Below, one piece after another: positions 8,435 to 18,523 of a DNA stretch of 64,000 nucleotides. The position numbers and the translations under genes were made by a program. Numbering within the stretch: the stretch's first letter is position 1; the number at the start of each line of letters is the position of its first letter. The stretch comes from Flavobacterium noncentrifugens (GTDB lineage: Bacteria; Bacteroidota; Bacteroidia; Flavobacteriales; Flavobacteriaceae): assembly GCF_900100375.1 (NCBI RefSeq), contig NZ_FNEZ01000004.1, positions 287,489 through 351,488 on the forward strand, in the 5' to 3' direction. The notes beneath the pieces are model-generated. The model had not been told where the DNA came from, did no database searches, and saw nothing but the letters and a program-made list of their open reading frames with translations.

Positions 8435-11400
8435 TTATGAAATTGCGTTTATCGGAAGGTAGATGAAAAACGTGGTGCCCGCTCCCGGCTGGCTTTCAAC
8501 AGTGATAAATCCGGAGTGGTTTTCAACAATTCGTTTGCACAAGGCAAGCCCGATTCCTGTTCCAGGATAAGAAACGCGGTCATGCAGGCGTTGAAAAATT
8601 GTAAAAATCTTATCTGCATATTTTTGGTCGAAGCCGATTCCGTTGTCTTTAACGGTCAATTCCAAATATTTTAATTCGGGTTGCAAATTGGTTTCAAACA
8701 GAATATCCTCAAAATCCATTTCACGTGAAGTGATTTTAATTTGCGGATGTGTTTCAGAAAATTTCAAGGAATTTCCGATCAGGTTTGAAAACATTTGTGT
8801 GATCTGCAACGGAATAACGGCAATAACCGGAATGGAATCAATAACAATTGCTGCCTGCTTTTCTTCAATCAGCAATTCAAAATCAACCAATACATTTGCG
8901 ATCAAGTCATTGATGCTTGCCGGTTTAAACTGCTGGTCTGAATTGGAAAGCCTGCTGTAATTGAGCACTGCTTTGATCAATTCGCTCATGCGCGCCGCAG
9001 AGGTGTTGATTTTGCCGAAATACCGCAAAACCATCTCGGGATTGTCGAGGTTTTTCTCGAGCATGTCTGAAAACATCTGGATTTTTCTCAGCGGTTCCTG
9101 AAGATCGTGCGAAGCTACGTAAGCAAACTGCTCCAGTTCCTTATTCTGGAATTGCAATTCTGCATTGTATTGGTGCAGCTTGTCTTCAGCAGTTTTACGC
9201 TCGGTTAAATCCCGAGTTACTTTTGAAAACCCTATGATGTTATTTTTTTTGTCGTGTAAAGCCGTTAGCGTAATGCTTCCCCAGAAAACACTGCGGTCTT
9301 TCCTGATGCGGTAGCCTTCATGGACTGCCCTTCCATTCACAGTAGCTTCGTTAATAAGGCGTTGTGGAAGTTTGTTTTTTTGGTCGGTAGGCAGGTAAAA
9401 AATTTCAATGTTTTTACCAATGATTTCCTTTTCAGAATAGCCTTTAATTTTTTCAGCGCCTAGATTCCAGTTTAAAATTGTTCCGGACTTATCGAGCAGC
9501 AAAATGGCATAATCCTGAACTTCTTCAGTCATGCGCTGGTAACGCTCTTCGCTTTTTTTGAGTTCTTCGTTTTTCCTGATCAGTTTTCGGGTGCGTTCTG
9601 CTACTTTTTCTTCAAGCTCGGCAGACTGTACTTTGTGTTCTGTAATATCGAGGACTGTACCGTACATTTTGACCGGCGACTCGTTTTCATAAATGATCTT
9701 TCCGTTGAGCCTTACCCAATGAATGCTGCTGTCTGGCCAAACAACACGCGCTTCATAAAAAAGCAGTCCGGTTTTTCTTGCTTGCAGATGTGCGGCGGTG
9801 CGTATCGAAACATCTTCTGGGTGAATGCGGCTGCTAAACTCCGATTGTTTCAATATTTGTTTGGGATCAAATCCGAAAATCTCTGCCAGTCTTCCTGAAT
9901 GCAAAAATTCCGATGCTTCAATATCCCATTCAAAACTGCCAATACGGGCAGCATCAATTGCTAATTTAAAGCGCAGTTCACTGTTTTCGATTTTCTTCCT
10001 CGCCTCTACCCTTTCGGTAATTTCGTCGGCAAGTACCATGATCCCGGAAATGGTTCCGTCTTCGTCATACAAAGCCTCATAAACAAATTTGACGTAGATT
10101 TTTTCTTCAACGCCATCCCTAATTAATCTGAGCGGAAGCTCTTCAGCTACAAAGGCTTTTCCTGTGGTAAAAACAGCTTTTAGCAATTCTTCAAAACCTT
10201 GTTTCCCAGCATCGGGCATGCCTTCAAAAACAGGTTTATTTAATACTTGCTTTGCCGTTTTTCCCCACAGTGACAACATTTTTTCATTTGCAATTTCAAC
10301 CACAAATTTTGATCCTTTTAAAATTGAAATGGCTATTGGCGCCTGTAAAAACAAGTTGCTGAGTTGTTTTTCTATTCGACTCCTGGAATCTGTAAGTTTG
10401 AGTTGTGATTTCACGCGAGCCAATAATTCTTTTGCAGAAAAAGGCTTGACGAGATAATCATCGGCACCCAATTCATATCCTTCGATTTTCGCTTCTTCGC
10501 CTGCTCTTGCAGATAACAAAAGCACCGGGATTTTTCTTGTAACCTGATCGTTTTTAAGCAACCTGAGCAATTCAATACCATCCATTACTGGCATCATGAT
10601 GTCGCTGATGATCAAATCAGGAAGTTTTTTATTTATGATTTCAACGGCTTCGCGGCCATTTCCGGCAACCGCAATTTCGTATTGGCTTTCGAGCAATTTG
10701 GAGATGTATTCCTGCATGTCGGCATTGTCTTCAACAATTAAAACGGACGGTTTTGATTCGTTCTCAAAATTTGTTTCAGTTGCTGATTTTTTAACGATCA
10801 ACCTTTCCGCTTCATCAGCAAAATAATTCGAACTGATAATGTCATCTGAGATATTTTTTTCCAGAATCTGTGACAATGGCAAATGCTTTTTTCCTATCGG
10901 AATCTGGATCTTAAATGATGCGCCTTCACCTAATTTACTTGTTGCGTCAATACTTCCACCATGAAGCTTTACAAGCTCTTTCACCAGCGAAAGCCCGATT
11001 CCCGTTCCTTCATAACTTCTGCCCGATGCATTTTTCACGCGGTGAAAGCGTTCAAAAAGATGTTTCATTTCATTTTCTGGGATTCCGCTTCCGGTATCGG
11101 TGACTTTTAAAGTAGCAACAGATGCATCACTGGAAACAGCAACGGTTATTTTTCCGTTTAGCGTATATTTAAATGCATTTGATAATAGATTGAGAACAAT
11201 TTTTTCCCACATTTCCCTGTCCACATACACTTCTGCATTGGTATCGGATTGAATTTCAAATTCCAACCCCGCTTTTTCGATTAGCGAACGGAACGTACTG
11301 GCAATATCTGCTGTAAATCCTCCAAATGAAACGGGCTGGTAAGCCGCTTTGATACGCCCCGATTCAATCCGGCTAAAATCCAGTAATGAATTAACCAAAC

Positions 11401-12607
11401 GCAGCAGGCGCATCGCATTCCGATGTGTGATTTCAAGATTTGCACGGTTGCCTTCAGGATCATTTGAATCGTTGTTCAGCATTTCCTCAAGCGGCCCAAG
11501 CATTAAAGTCAGCGGTGTGCGGAATTCATGGCTGATGTTGTTAAAAAAAATGGTTTTCGCCTTATCGATTTCTGCGAGTGACTCTGCCCTTTTCCGCTCT
11601 TGTTTAAACGCATAAGCATTGGTCAGCGCATTTGCGATCTGGTCGGCCACAAGGCTAAAAAATGCAGAATAATTGTCGTCTAAAAGCCGGTATGGGTTCA
11701 CGCCAACGCACAAAACCGCAAATGGTTTTTTGTGTTTGCTTTGCATGATCGGAATCAGCAATGCTTTGTCCGGCGAACGGTTCCAAACTGTTGTAGGTAT
11801 GCTTCCAAAACGTGCCGTAATCCCCGAGACTTCAGTGATATTTCCGGTTTCAATCGTTAGTGCCAATTCTTTGAGTGCTGCCGATTGCGTTTTTAAGTCT
11901 ATTTTCGGCAATGCCATTTCAGATGACAAATCGTTTGGCATGTTGCCACACAATTCGAGTTCGGTTCCGTCATCGCTTACCTCATATAATACTACAAACG
12001 GGAAGTCTTGGGGGTTTTCGCGCAACGCTTCCAATGAACGCACATAAATTTCAGTATTGCTGGTCAGCTTCAACAAATTTTTGGACAATTCGCGAAGCGT
12101 ATGCAGTTGCCGCCCGGCAAGGATTCGTTGCGTATCTTCGGTATTGGCACAGATGATTCCCTGCGTCGTGCCGTCGGATCCTGGAACCGGGCTATATGAA
12201 AAGGTGTAGTAGGTTTCTTCGGTATAGCCATTGCGTTCCATCAGCAAAAGCAAGGCTTCGTCATACGTTCCGATATTTTGCTCGAGTACTGTTTTTGCTC
12301 GCGGGCCAATTTCATCCCAGATTTCCTGCCAGACTTCATGTGCTGGTTTTCCAAGTGATTCGGGGTGCTTTCCGCCAACAATCGAAATGTAAGCGTCATT
12401 GTAAAGATTGATCAGTTCCTTTCCCCACCAAATAAACATCGGCTGTCTTGAAGTCAGGATGATGCGAATACAGATTTTCAGGCTTTCAGGCCAATTTGAC
12501 GGAGATCCTAACGACGTTTGAGACCAATCTTTAGACCGTATCAATTCACCGGTAATGCCGCCGCCCTGTAAAAACGATTCTTGGGATTCAGAAGGTATTT
12601 TCGACAT
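8435..12607 (-). CDS. large hybrid sensor histidine kinase with two kinase modules
   Basis: A 1390-residue soluble-looking protein without membrane segments. Order: a PAS-like domain (about 40-150), a GAF-like domain (170-340), HisKA with His360 (NNISHEFRTPLTLML) and HATPase (to about 580), a receiver with Asp669 (DLIISDIMMPVMDG), three PAS domains (about 745-870, 875-1000, 1025-1145) with a coiled coil between the second and third, then a second HisKA with His1167 (VASHDLQEPLRKI) and a HATPase to the end. The second module is of the phytochrome-like HDLQEPLR class. It follows a single-domain response regulator with a 21-base gap and is likely co-transcribed with it. The signal is unknown. 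Confidence 0.9.
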   Translation of the reverse strand: MSKIPSESQESFLQGGGITGELIRSKDWSQTSLGSPSNWPESLKICIRIILTSRQPMFIWWGKELINLYNDAYISIVGGKHPESLGKPAHEVWQEIWDEIGPRAKTVLEQNIGTYDEALLLLMERNGYTEETYYTFSYSPVPGSDGTTQGIICANTEDTQRILAGRQLHTLRELSKNLLKLTSNTEIYVRSLEALRENPQDFPFVVLYEVSDDGTELELCGNMPNDLSSEMALPKIDLKTQSAALKELALTIETGNITEVSGITARFGSIPTTVWNRSPDKALLIPIMQSKHKKPFAVLCVGVNPYRLLDDNYSAFFSLVADQIANALTNAYAFKQERKRAESLAEIDKAKTIFFNNISHEFRTPLTLMLGPLEEMLNNDSNDPEGNRANLEITHRNAMRLLRLVNSLLDFSRIESGRIKAAYQPVSFGGFTADIASTFRSLIEKAGLEFEIQSDTNAEVYVDREMWEKIVLNLLSNAFKYTLNGKITVAVSSDASVATLKVTDTGSGIPENEMKHLFERFHRVKNASGRSYEGTGIGLSLVKELVKLHGGSIDATSKLGEGASFKIQIPIGKKHLPLSQILEKNISDDIISSNYFADEAERLIVKKSATETNFENESKPSVLIVEDNADMQEYISKLLESQYEIAVAGNGREAVEIINKKLPDLIISDIMMPVMDGIELLRLLKNDQVTRKIPVLLLSARAGEEAKIEGYELGADDYLVKPFSAKELLARVKSQLKLTDSRSRIEKQLSNLFLQAPIAISILKGSKFVVEIANEKMLSLWGKTAKQVLNKPVFEGMPDAGKQGFEELLKAVFTTGKAFVAEELPLRLIRDGVEEKIYVKFVYEALYDEDGTISGIMVLADEITERVEARKKIENSELRFKLAIDAARIGSFEWDIEASEFLHSGRLAEIFGFDPKQILKQSEFSSRIHPEDVSIRTAAHLQARKTGLLFYEARVVWPDSSIHWVRLNGKIIYENESPVKMYGTVLDITEHKVQSAELEEKVAERTRKLIRKNEELKKSEERYQRMTEEVQDYAILLLDKSGTILNWNLGAEKIKGYSEKEIIGKNIEIFYLPTDQKNKLPQRLINEATVNGRAVHEGYRIRKDRSVFWGSITLTALHDKKNNIIGFSKVTRDLTERKTAEDKLHQYNAELQFQNKELEQFAYVASHDLQEPLRKIQMFSDMLEKNLDNPEMVLRYFGKINTSAARMSELIKAVLNYSRLSNSDQQFKPASINDLIANVLVDFELLIEEKQAAIVIDSIPVIAVIPLQITQMFSNLIGNSLKFSETHPQIKITSREMDFEDILFETNLQPELKYLELTVKDNGIGFDQKYADKIFTIFQRLHDRVSYPGTGIGLALCKRIVENHSGFITVESQPGAGTTFFIYLPINAIS

Positions 12608-12628
12608 TTATAATTTTTTCGCCATCTG

Positions 12629-13009
12629 TTAATTCACAATTTGCCGAAGCATTGCAACAAGCTCTGCCATATTTGAAGGCTTGATCAGGAAATCCTTTGC
12701 ACCCGACGCCAATACTTCTTCAACGAGTTTCGGGCTGCCGGAAGTAGAATAAATATACACCGGAACTTCCTTTAACCGCTCTATCTTTTTTATGGTCTGA
12801 AGGCATTGTTTTCCATCCATAAGCGGCATGTTCATATCAATAAAAATATGATTTGGAACCATGTATGCATTTTTTGTAAGCTGGTCAATCGCATCAACAC
12901 CATCTTTTGCAAAAAAACATTCGATAGAATCGTCAATTTCGGTCATCGCTGTACAAAAAAAATCGCGGTCATCTTCATCGTCATCAATAAAAAAGCATTG
13001 TTGTGGCAT
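12629..13009 (-). CDS. single-domain response regulator
   Basis: A 126-residue stand-alone receiver (MPQQCFFIDDDEDDRDFF) with acidic residues at 9-11, phospho-acceptor Asp58 (IFIDMNMPLMDG), the conserved Thr/Ser switch (YSTSG) and the late lysine (FLIKPSN). There is no output domain, so it probably relays phosphate or acts by protein contact. It lies immediately upstream of the hybrid kinase in the same orientation; proteins of this short type often pair with HDLQEPLR kinases. Confidence 0.9.
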   Translation of the reverse strand: MPQQCFFIDDDEDDRDFFCTAMTEIDDSIECFFAKDGVDAIDQLTKNAYMVPNHIFIDMNMPLMDGKQCLQTIKKIERLKEVPVYIYSTSGSPKLVEEVLASGAKDFLIKPSNMAELVAMLRQIVN

Positions 13010-13301
13010 TGTTTGGCAAATTACGGAGTGACTAAGTTAAATCTTTTATATCAAAAAATATAACGAAAGAAAAATTTAAAGCGGCAAATTCAAAAATAAT
13101 TGCGACTGTAAAGCATTCTTTTAAGGTATTTATATTAATGTCGCCCACAAATTTGAAGTATTTTGTTTACAGATTTCTTACACGATTTACCGCTAACCTT
13201 TCAAAATTAACATATGAATTAAAAATGATGTAACGTTTAATCAAATTGTTGTAAATCAAAATGAAGGGAAAAATGAAACTTTGTATCTTAAAATCAATCA
13301 G

Positions 13302-14087
13302 ATGAAAGCACTTTGGAAAGGCGGAATTAGCTTCGGTCTTGTAAATATTCCGGTAAGATTGTTTAGCGGATCGGTTACGCACCGGATTGATTTGGATATG
13401 ATCCGAAAAAAAGACCAATGCGCGATCCAATATGTACGCGTTTGCAAAAAAGACGGAAAAGAAGTACCCTGGGATGAAATTGCAAAAGGTTACAGAAAGG
13501 AAAACGGCGATTATGTGATTCTTGACAAAGATGAAATTGCAAAAGCAATGCCCGAAAAAACACAAACGATCGACATTTTTGAGTTTGTACTCGAAGATGA
13601 GATTCCGTCGCAATACCTCGAAAAACCATACATTGTCGAACCCGAAAAAGCCGCTGCAAAAACCTACGCCCTGCTTCGTGCGGCACTTAAAAAATCCGGA
13701 AAAGTCGGTTTGTGCAAATTTGTGTTGCGGCAATCCGAACACCTAGGGATTTTAAAGGTAGAAGAAGATGCTATTCTATTGATCCAAATCAGGTTTGACC
13801 AGGATTTGCGTGATCCGAAAGAAGCCAAATTGCCTACAGGAATTACGATCCAGAAAAAGGAACTCGATATGGCGATGAACATCATCGACCAGCTCACCGA
13901 AAAATTTGAACCCGAAAAATACAAAGACACCTACAAAGACGAATTGATCAAACTCATCAAGAAAAAAGCAGCTGCTCCAAGCAAAAAAACGCCTGTTTTA
14001 AAAGAACGACGCGCAAAAGCCAAAACCGGCGCTGCCGACGATTTGCTCGAACAATTAAAAGCCAGCCTTAAAGCAATAAAAAATTAA
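13302..14087 (+). CDS. ku: Ku homodimer DNA-end-binding protein
   Basis: A 261-residue bacterial Ku, starting at MKALWKGGISFGLVNIPVRL, which is the family's standard N-terminus; the frame is open seven codons further but without support. Visible core motifs: HRIDLDMIRKKDQCAIQYVRVCKKDGKEV, YVILDKDE and KPYIVEPEKAAAKTYALLRAAL. The C-terminal tail is lysine-rich, as in bacterial Ku proteins that recruit LigD. It threads onto double-strand ends in non-homologous end joining. ligD starts three bases after its stop, so the pair forms an operon. Confidence 0.95.
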   Translation: MKALWKGGISFGLVNIPVRLFSGSVTHRIDLDMIRKKDQCAIQYVRVCKKDGKEVPWDEIAKGYRKENGDYVILDKDEIAKAMPEKTQTIDIFEFVLEDEIPSQYLEKPYIVEPEKAAAKTYALLRAALKKSGKVGLCKFVLRQSEHLGILKVEEDAILLIQIRFDQDLRDPKEAKLPTGITIQKKELDMAMNIIDQLTEKFEPEKYKDTYKDELIKLIKKKAAAPSKKTPVLKERRAKAKTGAADDLLEQLKASLKAIKN

Positions 14088-14090
14088 GCC

Positions 14091-16721
14091 ATGGCCTTAG
14101 AAAAGTACAACGCCAAACGCGATTTTAAAAAAACTGCAGAACCTCAGGGAGTGAAAAAATCTTCAAATGGTGCCTTGCGCTTTGTGGTTCAAAAGCATGC
14201 TGCTTCACATTTGCATTATGATTTCCGGCTTGAAATTGACGGCGTTTTGGTTAGTTGGGCTGTGCCAAAAGGCCCGTCGTCAAATCCCGCTGACAAGCGA
14301 TTGGCGATGCATGTTGAAGACCATCCGATGGATTATATCGATTTTGAAGGAACCATCCCAAAGGGCGAATATGGCGGCGGAACCGTGATGGTTTGGGACA
14401 TTGGGACGTATCATGCAGAAGAAAATGACGCCGTTTCGAAAGACAATCTGCTGATGAAAAAACAACTCAAATCGGGTTCGATCAAAGTGGTTTTGGATGG
14501 TGGAAAGCTCCACGGATCATGGCATCTGGTTAAAATGAAAGGTGAAAACGACCAATGGCTGCTGATGAAATCCAAAGATGAATTTGCGGATAAAAAAGAA
14601 TTTGACCCGAATTCCATTTTAACCGGACGCGATTTCGATGCGATTGCAAAAGGCAAAAAAGTGTGGCACCGCAATCGGGAATCTGACGAAAAAATAGTTG
14701 AGGATCCAATTTTGGGCGAAATCAAATCAGATCCAAAAAAAGCAGTGAAAAAATTAAAATCAAATGATGAATTTACTGCAGAAGATCTGGCAGATGCGAA
14801 AAAAATCTCCAAATTTCCAGACGATTGGCGGCCGCAACTCGCCACTTTAGCCGATGAAACTTTTGACAATGACGACTGGATCTTCGAAACAAAATTTGAC
14901 GGTTATCGTGCATTGGCACAAATACAAAATTCTGAAGTGACGCTGCTTTCCCGAAACGGATTGCCTTTCAATTCTAAATATCCTGAAATTGCCAAAACGC
15001 TTGAATCGATTGCAAATGACCTGATTTTAGATGGCGAAATCGTGGTCGAAGATTCTAAAGGTAAAAGCCATTTTCAATGGTTGCAACATCTCGAGGAAAA
15101 GCCAAAACAAGGCCAATTAAAATTTTACGTTTTTGACATTTTATATTTTCAGGGTTACGATCTGCGGGAATTGGAATTGCTGCAGCGCAAAAAAATCCTC
15201 AAAGCCATTTTGCCAAAACTGAAAAATATCGTGTATTCAGAACATACGATTGGCAACGGAACGAAAGCATTCGCTGAGGCAGTGAAAAAAAACGGCGAAG
15301 GCATCATTGCTAAAAAATCCGACTCAAAATATTATACAGACAAACGCACTAAAGACTGGCTCAAGATCAAAACCGACAAACAACAGGAAATGGTCATTGG
15401 CGGATTTACAGAACCTCGTGGCGGACGCGTGGGCATAGGTGCATTGCTTTGCGGATATTATGACGGCTCCGAACTCAAATATTCCGGGAAAGTTGGCTCT
15501 GGTTACACCGAAACGATTTTAAAAGACCTGCGCCATAAACTTGATAAGATCGAACGGAAATCTTCCCCTTTTACAACTACTCCAAAAGAGCCCGGCGTGC
15601 ATTGGGTTTCCCCAAAACTGGTAGCGCAGATTAAATTTTCTGAGTTTACCGATACGGGAAGCATGCGCCATCCGGTGTATCTCGGACTAAGATCTGATAA
15701 AAACCCGAAAGATGTGATTATGGAAACACCCAAAGTAGAAACGGAAAATGTTGCCGGAACAAAATCTGAAACCAAAAAAGCTACGACGAAAAAAGCAACA
15801 AAAAAACCGGCCGAATCTGATAAAGCGCTTTCAAAAGAATTGCCTTCAGATACCAAAGTCGAATTTACAAATCTCGATAAAATTTATTTTCCTAAAGAGA
15901 AAATCACAAAAGGTGACGTTGTTCAATATTACAATTCGGTTGCCGATTACATTTTGCCTTATTTGATTGATCGCCCCGAATCGTTGCGAAGAACGCCCGA
16001 TGGTATCAATAGTGAAGGATTTTTCCAGAAAAACGTTGCAGGAACAGTTCCAAAATGGATCAAAACCCGCAAAATAAAATCCGATTCTGCCGAAACTGCC
16101 GTAGAATGGTTGCTGTGCCAGGACAAGGAAACGTTGCTGTTTTTAGCAAATTATGGCTGTATCGAAATGAATCCATGGAGCAGCCGCATTGGTTCGCTGA
16201 ACAATCCCGATTACATTATTTTTGACCTCGATCCGAAAGGCGCACCAATGAAAAATATCGTAAAAACGGCGCTAAAAGTTAAAGAAATTTTAGACAGCCT
16301 CAGCGTTCCTGCATATATCAAAACTTCTGGCGGCAACGGATTGCATGTTTTTATTCCGGTCGAGCCGAAATATACCTACGAACAAACCAGGAATTTTTCA
16401 CACTTGGTGAGCCAAATGGTGCACCGCGATTTGCCAGAAATCACAAGTTTAGAACGCATGCCGAACAAGCGAAAAGGCAAAGTTTATCTCGATTTTCTTC
16501 AGAATGGAAAAGGAAAAACCATGGCGAGCATTTATTCGCTGCGTCCGCGTGAAGGCGCCGGAGTTAGTACGCCGCTAGAATGGAACGAAATCAATGATGG
16601 TCTCGATCTGAAAGCGTTCAACATCAAAACCATTCCGGATAGATTGGCCGACAAAGGCGATTTATGGAAGGATTTCTTTAAAAATGCAATCAATCTTAAA
16701 GAAATCCTTTCGAAGATTTAA
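14091..16721 (+). CDS. ligD: multifunctional DNA ligase D (phosphoesterase-ligase-polymerase)
   Basis: An 876-residue LigD in the Pseudomonas-type order. The 3'-phosphoesterase domain (about 1-170) has VVQKHAASHLHYDFRLEIDG with His40, His42 and Asp44. The ATP-dependent ligase domain (about 240-520) has the adenylated Lys268 in FETKFDGYRAL. A lysine/threonine-rich linker (about 550-580) leads to the primase-polymerase domain (about 585-876), with the metal pair Asp712/Asp714 in IIFDLDPKG and TSGGNGLHVFIP. Together with Ku it repairs double-strand breaks. All three active sites look intact. Confidence 0.96.
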   Translation: MALEKYNAKRDFKKTAEPQGVKKSSNGALRFVVQKHAASHLHYDFRLEIDGVLVSWAVPKGPSSNPADKRLAMHVEDHPMDYIDFEGTIPKGEYGGGTVMVWDIGTYHAEENDAVSKDNLLMKKQLKSGSIKVVLDGGKLHGSWHLVKMKGENDQWLLMKSKDEFADKKEFDPNSILTGRDFDAIAKGKKVWHRNRESDEKIVEDPILGEIKSDPKKAVKKLKSNDEFTAEDLADAKKISKFPDDWRPQLATLADETFDNDDWIFETKFDGYRALAQIQNSEVTLLSRNGLPFNSKYPEIAKTLESIANDLILDGEIVVEDSKGKSHFQWLQHLEEKPKQGQLKFYVFDILYFQGYDLRELELLQRKKILKAILPKLKNIVYSEHTIGNGTKAFAEAVKKNGEGIIAKKSDSKYYTDKRTKDWLKIKTDKQQEMVIGGFTEPRGGRVGIGALLCGYYDGSELKYSGKVGSGYTETILKDLRHKLDKIERKSSPFTTTPKEPGVHWVSPKLVAQIKFSEFTDTGSMRHPVYLGLRSDKNPKDVIMETPKVETENVAGTKSETKKATTKKATKKPAESDKALSKELPSDTKVEFTNLDKIYFPKEKITKGDVVQYYNSVADYILPYLIDRPESLRRTPDGINSEGFFQKNVAGTVPKWIKTRKIKSDSAETAVEWLLCQDKETLLFLANYGCIEMNPWSSRIGSLNNPDYIIFDLDPKGAPMKNIVKTALKVKEILDSLSVPAYIKTSGGNGLHVFIPVEPKYTYEQTRNFSHLVSQMVHRDLPEITSLERMPNKRKGKVYLDFLQNGKGKTMASIYSLRPREGAGVSTPLEWNEINDGLDLKAFNIKTIPDRLADKGDLWKDFFKNAINLKEILSKI

Positions 16722-16724
16722 ATT

Positions 16725-18266
16725 TTAGTCTTTCTCAAACAGGCTTTCGCGGTATTTTTTCCCGATGAGCAAGGTTAGTTTCAGCTTATAATCCTCAATC
16801 AGCCATTCGCGGTAATTTTTGCTGCAATGGCTTAAACACGCTGCATAACGCTTCATCCGGCTTTCGATGTCATCCTGCAATTCGCGCGCGAGTATTTTCG
16901 CATCATACAATTCTTCGGTGTTGTCCACACACATGGAAGCATGCTGGTCTAACGACTTCTCGAGCACGATCTTCGAACGCAAATTCTGAGCGATCACTTT
17001 TTTGTGCTCCTCATCCACATCAAAACTTACATCGGCAGTTTTGCTGAATTTGGCGCGCAATTCTGCCGGCATTTGGTATTTGAAATGCGTTTCAATTTCG
17101 GCATCGTCACGAAGGTTTTCAAGGTAAAATTCGGGAGATTTGAAAATGTGCTGCCAATCGACAGGTTCATTCCACAACCCAAAACGGGCGGCGTTATTTC
17201 CTAAATCAATGACTGTAAATTTATCTTTTTCGGGAAGTTTCCGCGAGCCGCGACCAATCATCTGAAAGTACAATGTCAATGATTTTGTCGCGCGGTTCAG
17301 GATAATCGTTTCCACAGTTGGCTCATCAAAACCTGTGGTTAAAATCCCGACAGAAGTTAAAATGGCATCAGGCGTTTTCTTGAACCAATGCAAAATATCC
17401 TTGCGTTCTTCAGCGCTGCTGGTATTGTCTAAATGCCTGATCTCAAAGCCTGCTTCACGAAAAGTCTCATAGACATATAAAGACGTGTTGATTCCGTTAT
17501 TGAAAATCAAAGTCTTTTTTCCGAGTGATTTTTCGGTGTAAGCATGCAGCAGTTTTTCCTGCATCATCATGTTTGAGTACAGATCGTCTGAAGATTTTAC
17601 CGTGTAATCGCCGTTGATTCCGACCTTTAAAGAAGTCAGTCCAACATCGTAACTGTAAGTCGTCGCTTTTGCCAGAAATCCTTTTTCGATCAATGATGAA
17701 ATCGTATCGCCAACGATGAGTTCGTTGTAATTTTCATTCATCGGAAGTTTGATATTCGAACTTAAAGGTGTTGCCGTTACCCCCAAAATAAAAGCATTTT
17801 TAAAGGAGCTCAGCAATTTCCGGAACGAATTGTAATGTGCCTCATCAATGATAACCAATCCGATATTATCGAGATGCAGTTTCTCATCATTGATGCGGTT
17901 TTTTAAAGTTTCCACCATTGCCACAAAACACGAATACTCGTTTTGGTCGGGGAGTTCTTTTACCTTGCTATTGATGATTTTATTGGTCACATCAAAGCCA
18001 TTCAGCATCTTTGAGGTTTGCTTACAAAGTTCGATACGGTGCGTCAGCACGACCACTTTCTTATCGTGGTGTGACAAATACCTGCGTACGATTTCGGAGA
18101 AAATTACAGTCTTTCCTCCGCCTGTGGGCAATTGGTACAAAAGATGATAATTGGGCGCGGCATTGTCGAGCCGTTCAAAAATCGCATCAATGTCGCCTTT
18201 TTGGTAACTGTAAAGTTCCTTTCTTTCTTCAACTTCTACTTCCAGTTCTTTTTGCTGCATGGTCAT
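16725..18266 (-). CDS. DEAD/DEAH-box superfamily 2 helicase
   Basis: About 513 residues from the MTMQQKELEVEVEERKELYSYQ start; the frame is open eight codons further. Motif I is LPTGGGKTVIF, motif II IIDEAHYNS, motif III GVTATP, and motif VI is QMIGRGSRKLP. The layout matches RecG/UvrB-like 'type III restriction/DEAD' helicases found singly in Bacteroidota. The C-terminal 120 residues are helical and unrecognised. It is convergent with ligD (three bases between stops). The neighbourhood suggests DNA rather than RNA as substrate, but this is inference. Confidence 0.85.
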   Translation of the reverse strand: MTMQQKELEVEVEERKELYSYQKGDIDAIFERLDNAAPNYHLLYQLPTGGGKTVIFSEIVRRYLSHHDKKVVVLTHRIELCKQTSKMLNGFDVTNKIINSKVKELPDQNEYSCFVAMVETLKNRINDEKLHLDNIGLVIIDEAHYNSFRKLLSSFKNAFILGVTATPLSSNIKLPMNENYNELIVGDTISSLIEKGFLAKATTYSYDVGLTSLKVGINGDYTVKSSDDLYSNMMMQEKLLHAYTEKSLGKKTLIFNNGINTSLYVYETFREAGFEIRHLDNTSSAEERKDILHWFKKTPDAILTSVGILTTGFDEPTVETIILNRATKSLTLYFQMIGRGSRKLPEKDKFTVIDLGNNAARFGLWNEPVDWQHIFKSPEFYLENLRDDAEIETHFKYQMPAELRAKFSKTADVSFDVDEEHKKVIAQNLRSKIVLEKSLDQHASMCVDNTEELYDAKILARELQDDIESRMKRYAACLSHCSKNYREWLIEDYKLKLTLLIGKKYRESLFEKD

Positions 18267-18479
18267 TTTTACAATTTTGCAAAAATACACCTAAAAAAAG
18301 GTTATCCGGCGGTTTTAAAGTTAAATTTAAAAATTAAAGTTTTTAGGCCTTGTCATATAGGTGTAATCCGAAACTTATAAATATTTTTTTAATGCTGTAA
18401 ATCAATCAAAAACAGCGTCGTTTAACGATTTTAACAAAACGTTAAGAAAAGTTTGGGTCTGTGTATTTTAGAAAAAAAG

Positions 18480-18487
18480 TAAATTTG
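18480..18487 (+). promoter_or_regulatory. candidate promoter -7 box for DUF763-nfi
   Basis: TAAATTTG matches TAnnTTTG exactly. A TTG at 18,453-18,455 lies 24 bases upstream, slightly longer than the usual 17-23. The box is 36 bases before the DUF763 start. Confidence 0.4.
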
Positions 18488-18523
18488 AAAGCCCAAAATT
18501 TACAGAAACCTTAATTTATTAAC

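Noticed and set aside
13091..13098. TATTTTTG on the minus strand as promoter for the response regulator-kinase operon
   Set aside because: It matches the -7 box but lies more than 80 bases from the start with no -33 element; AT-rich DNA gives many such matches.
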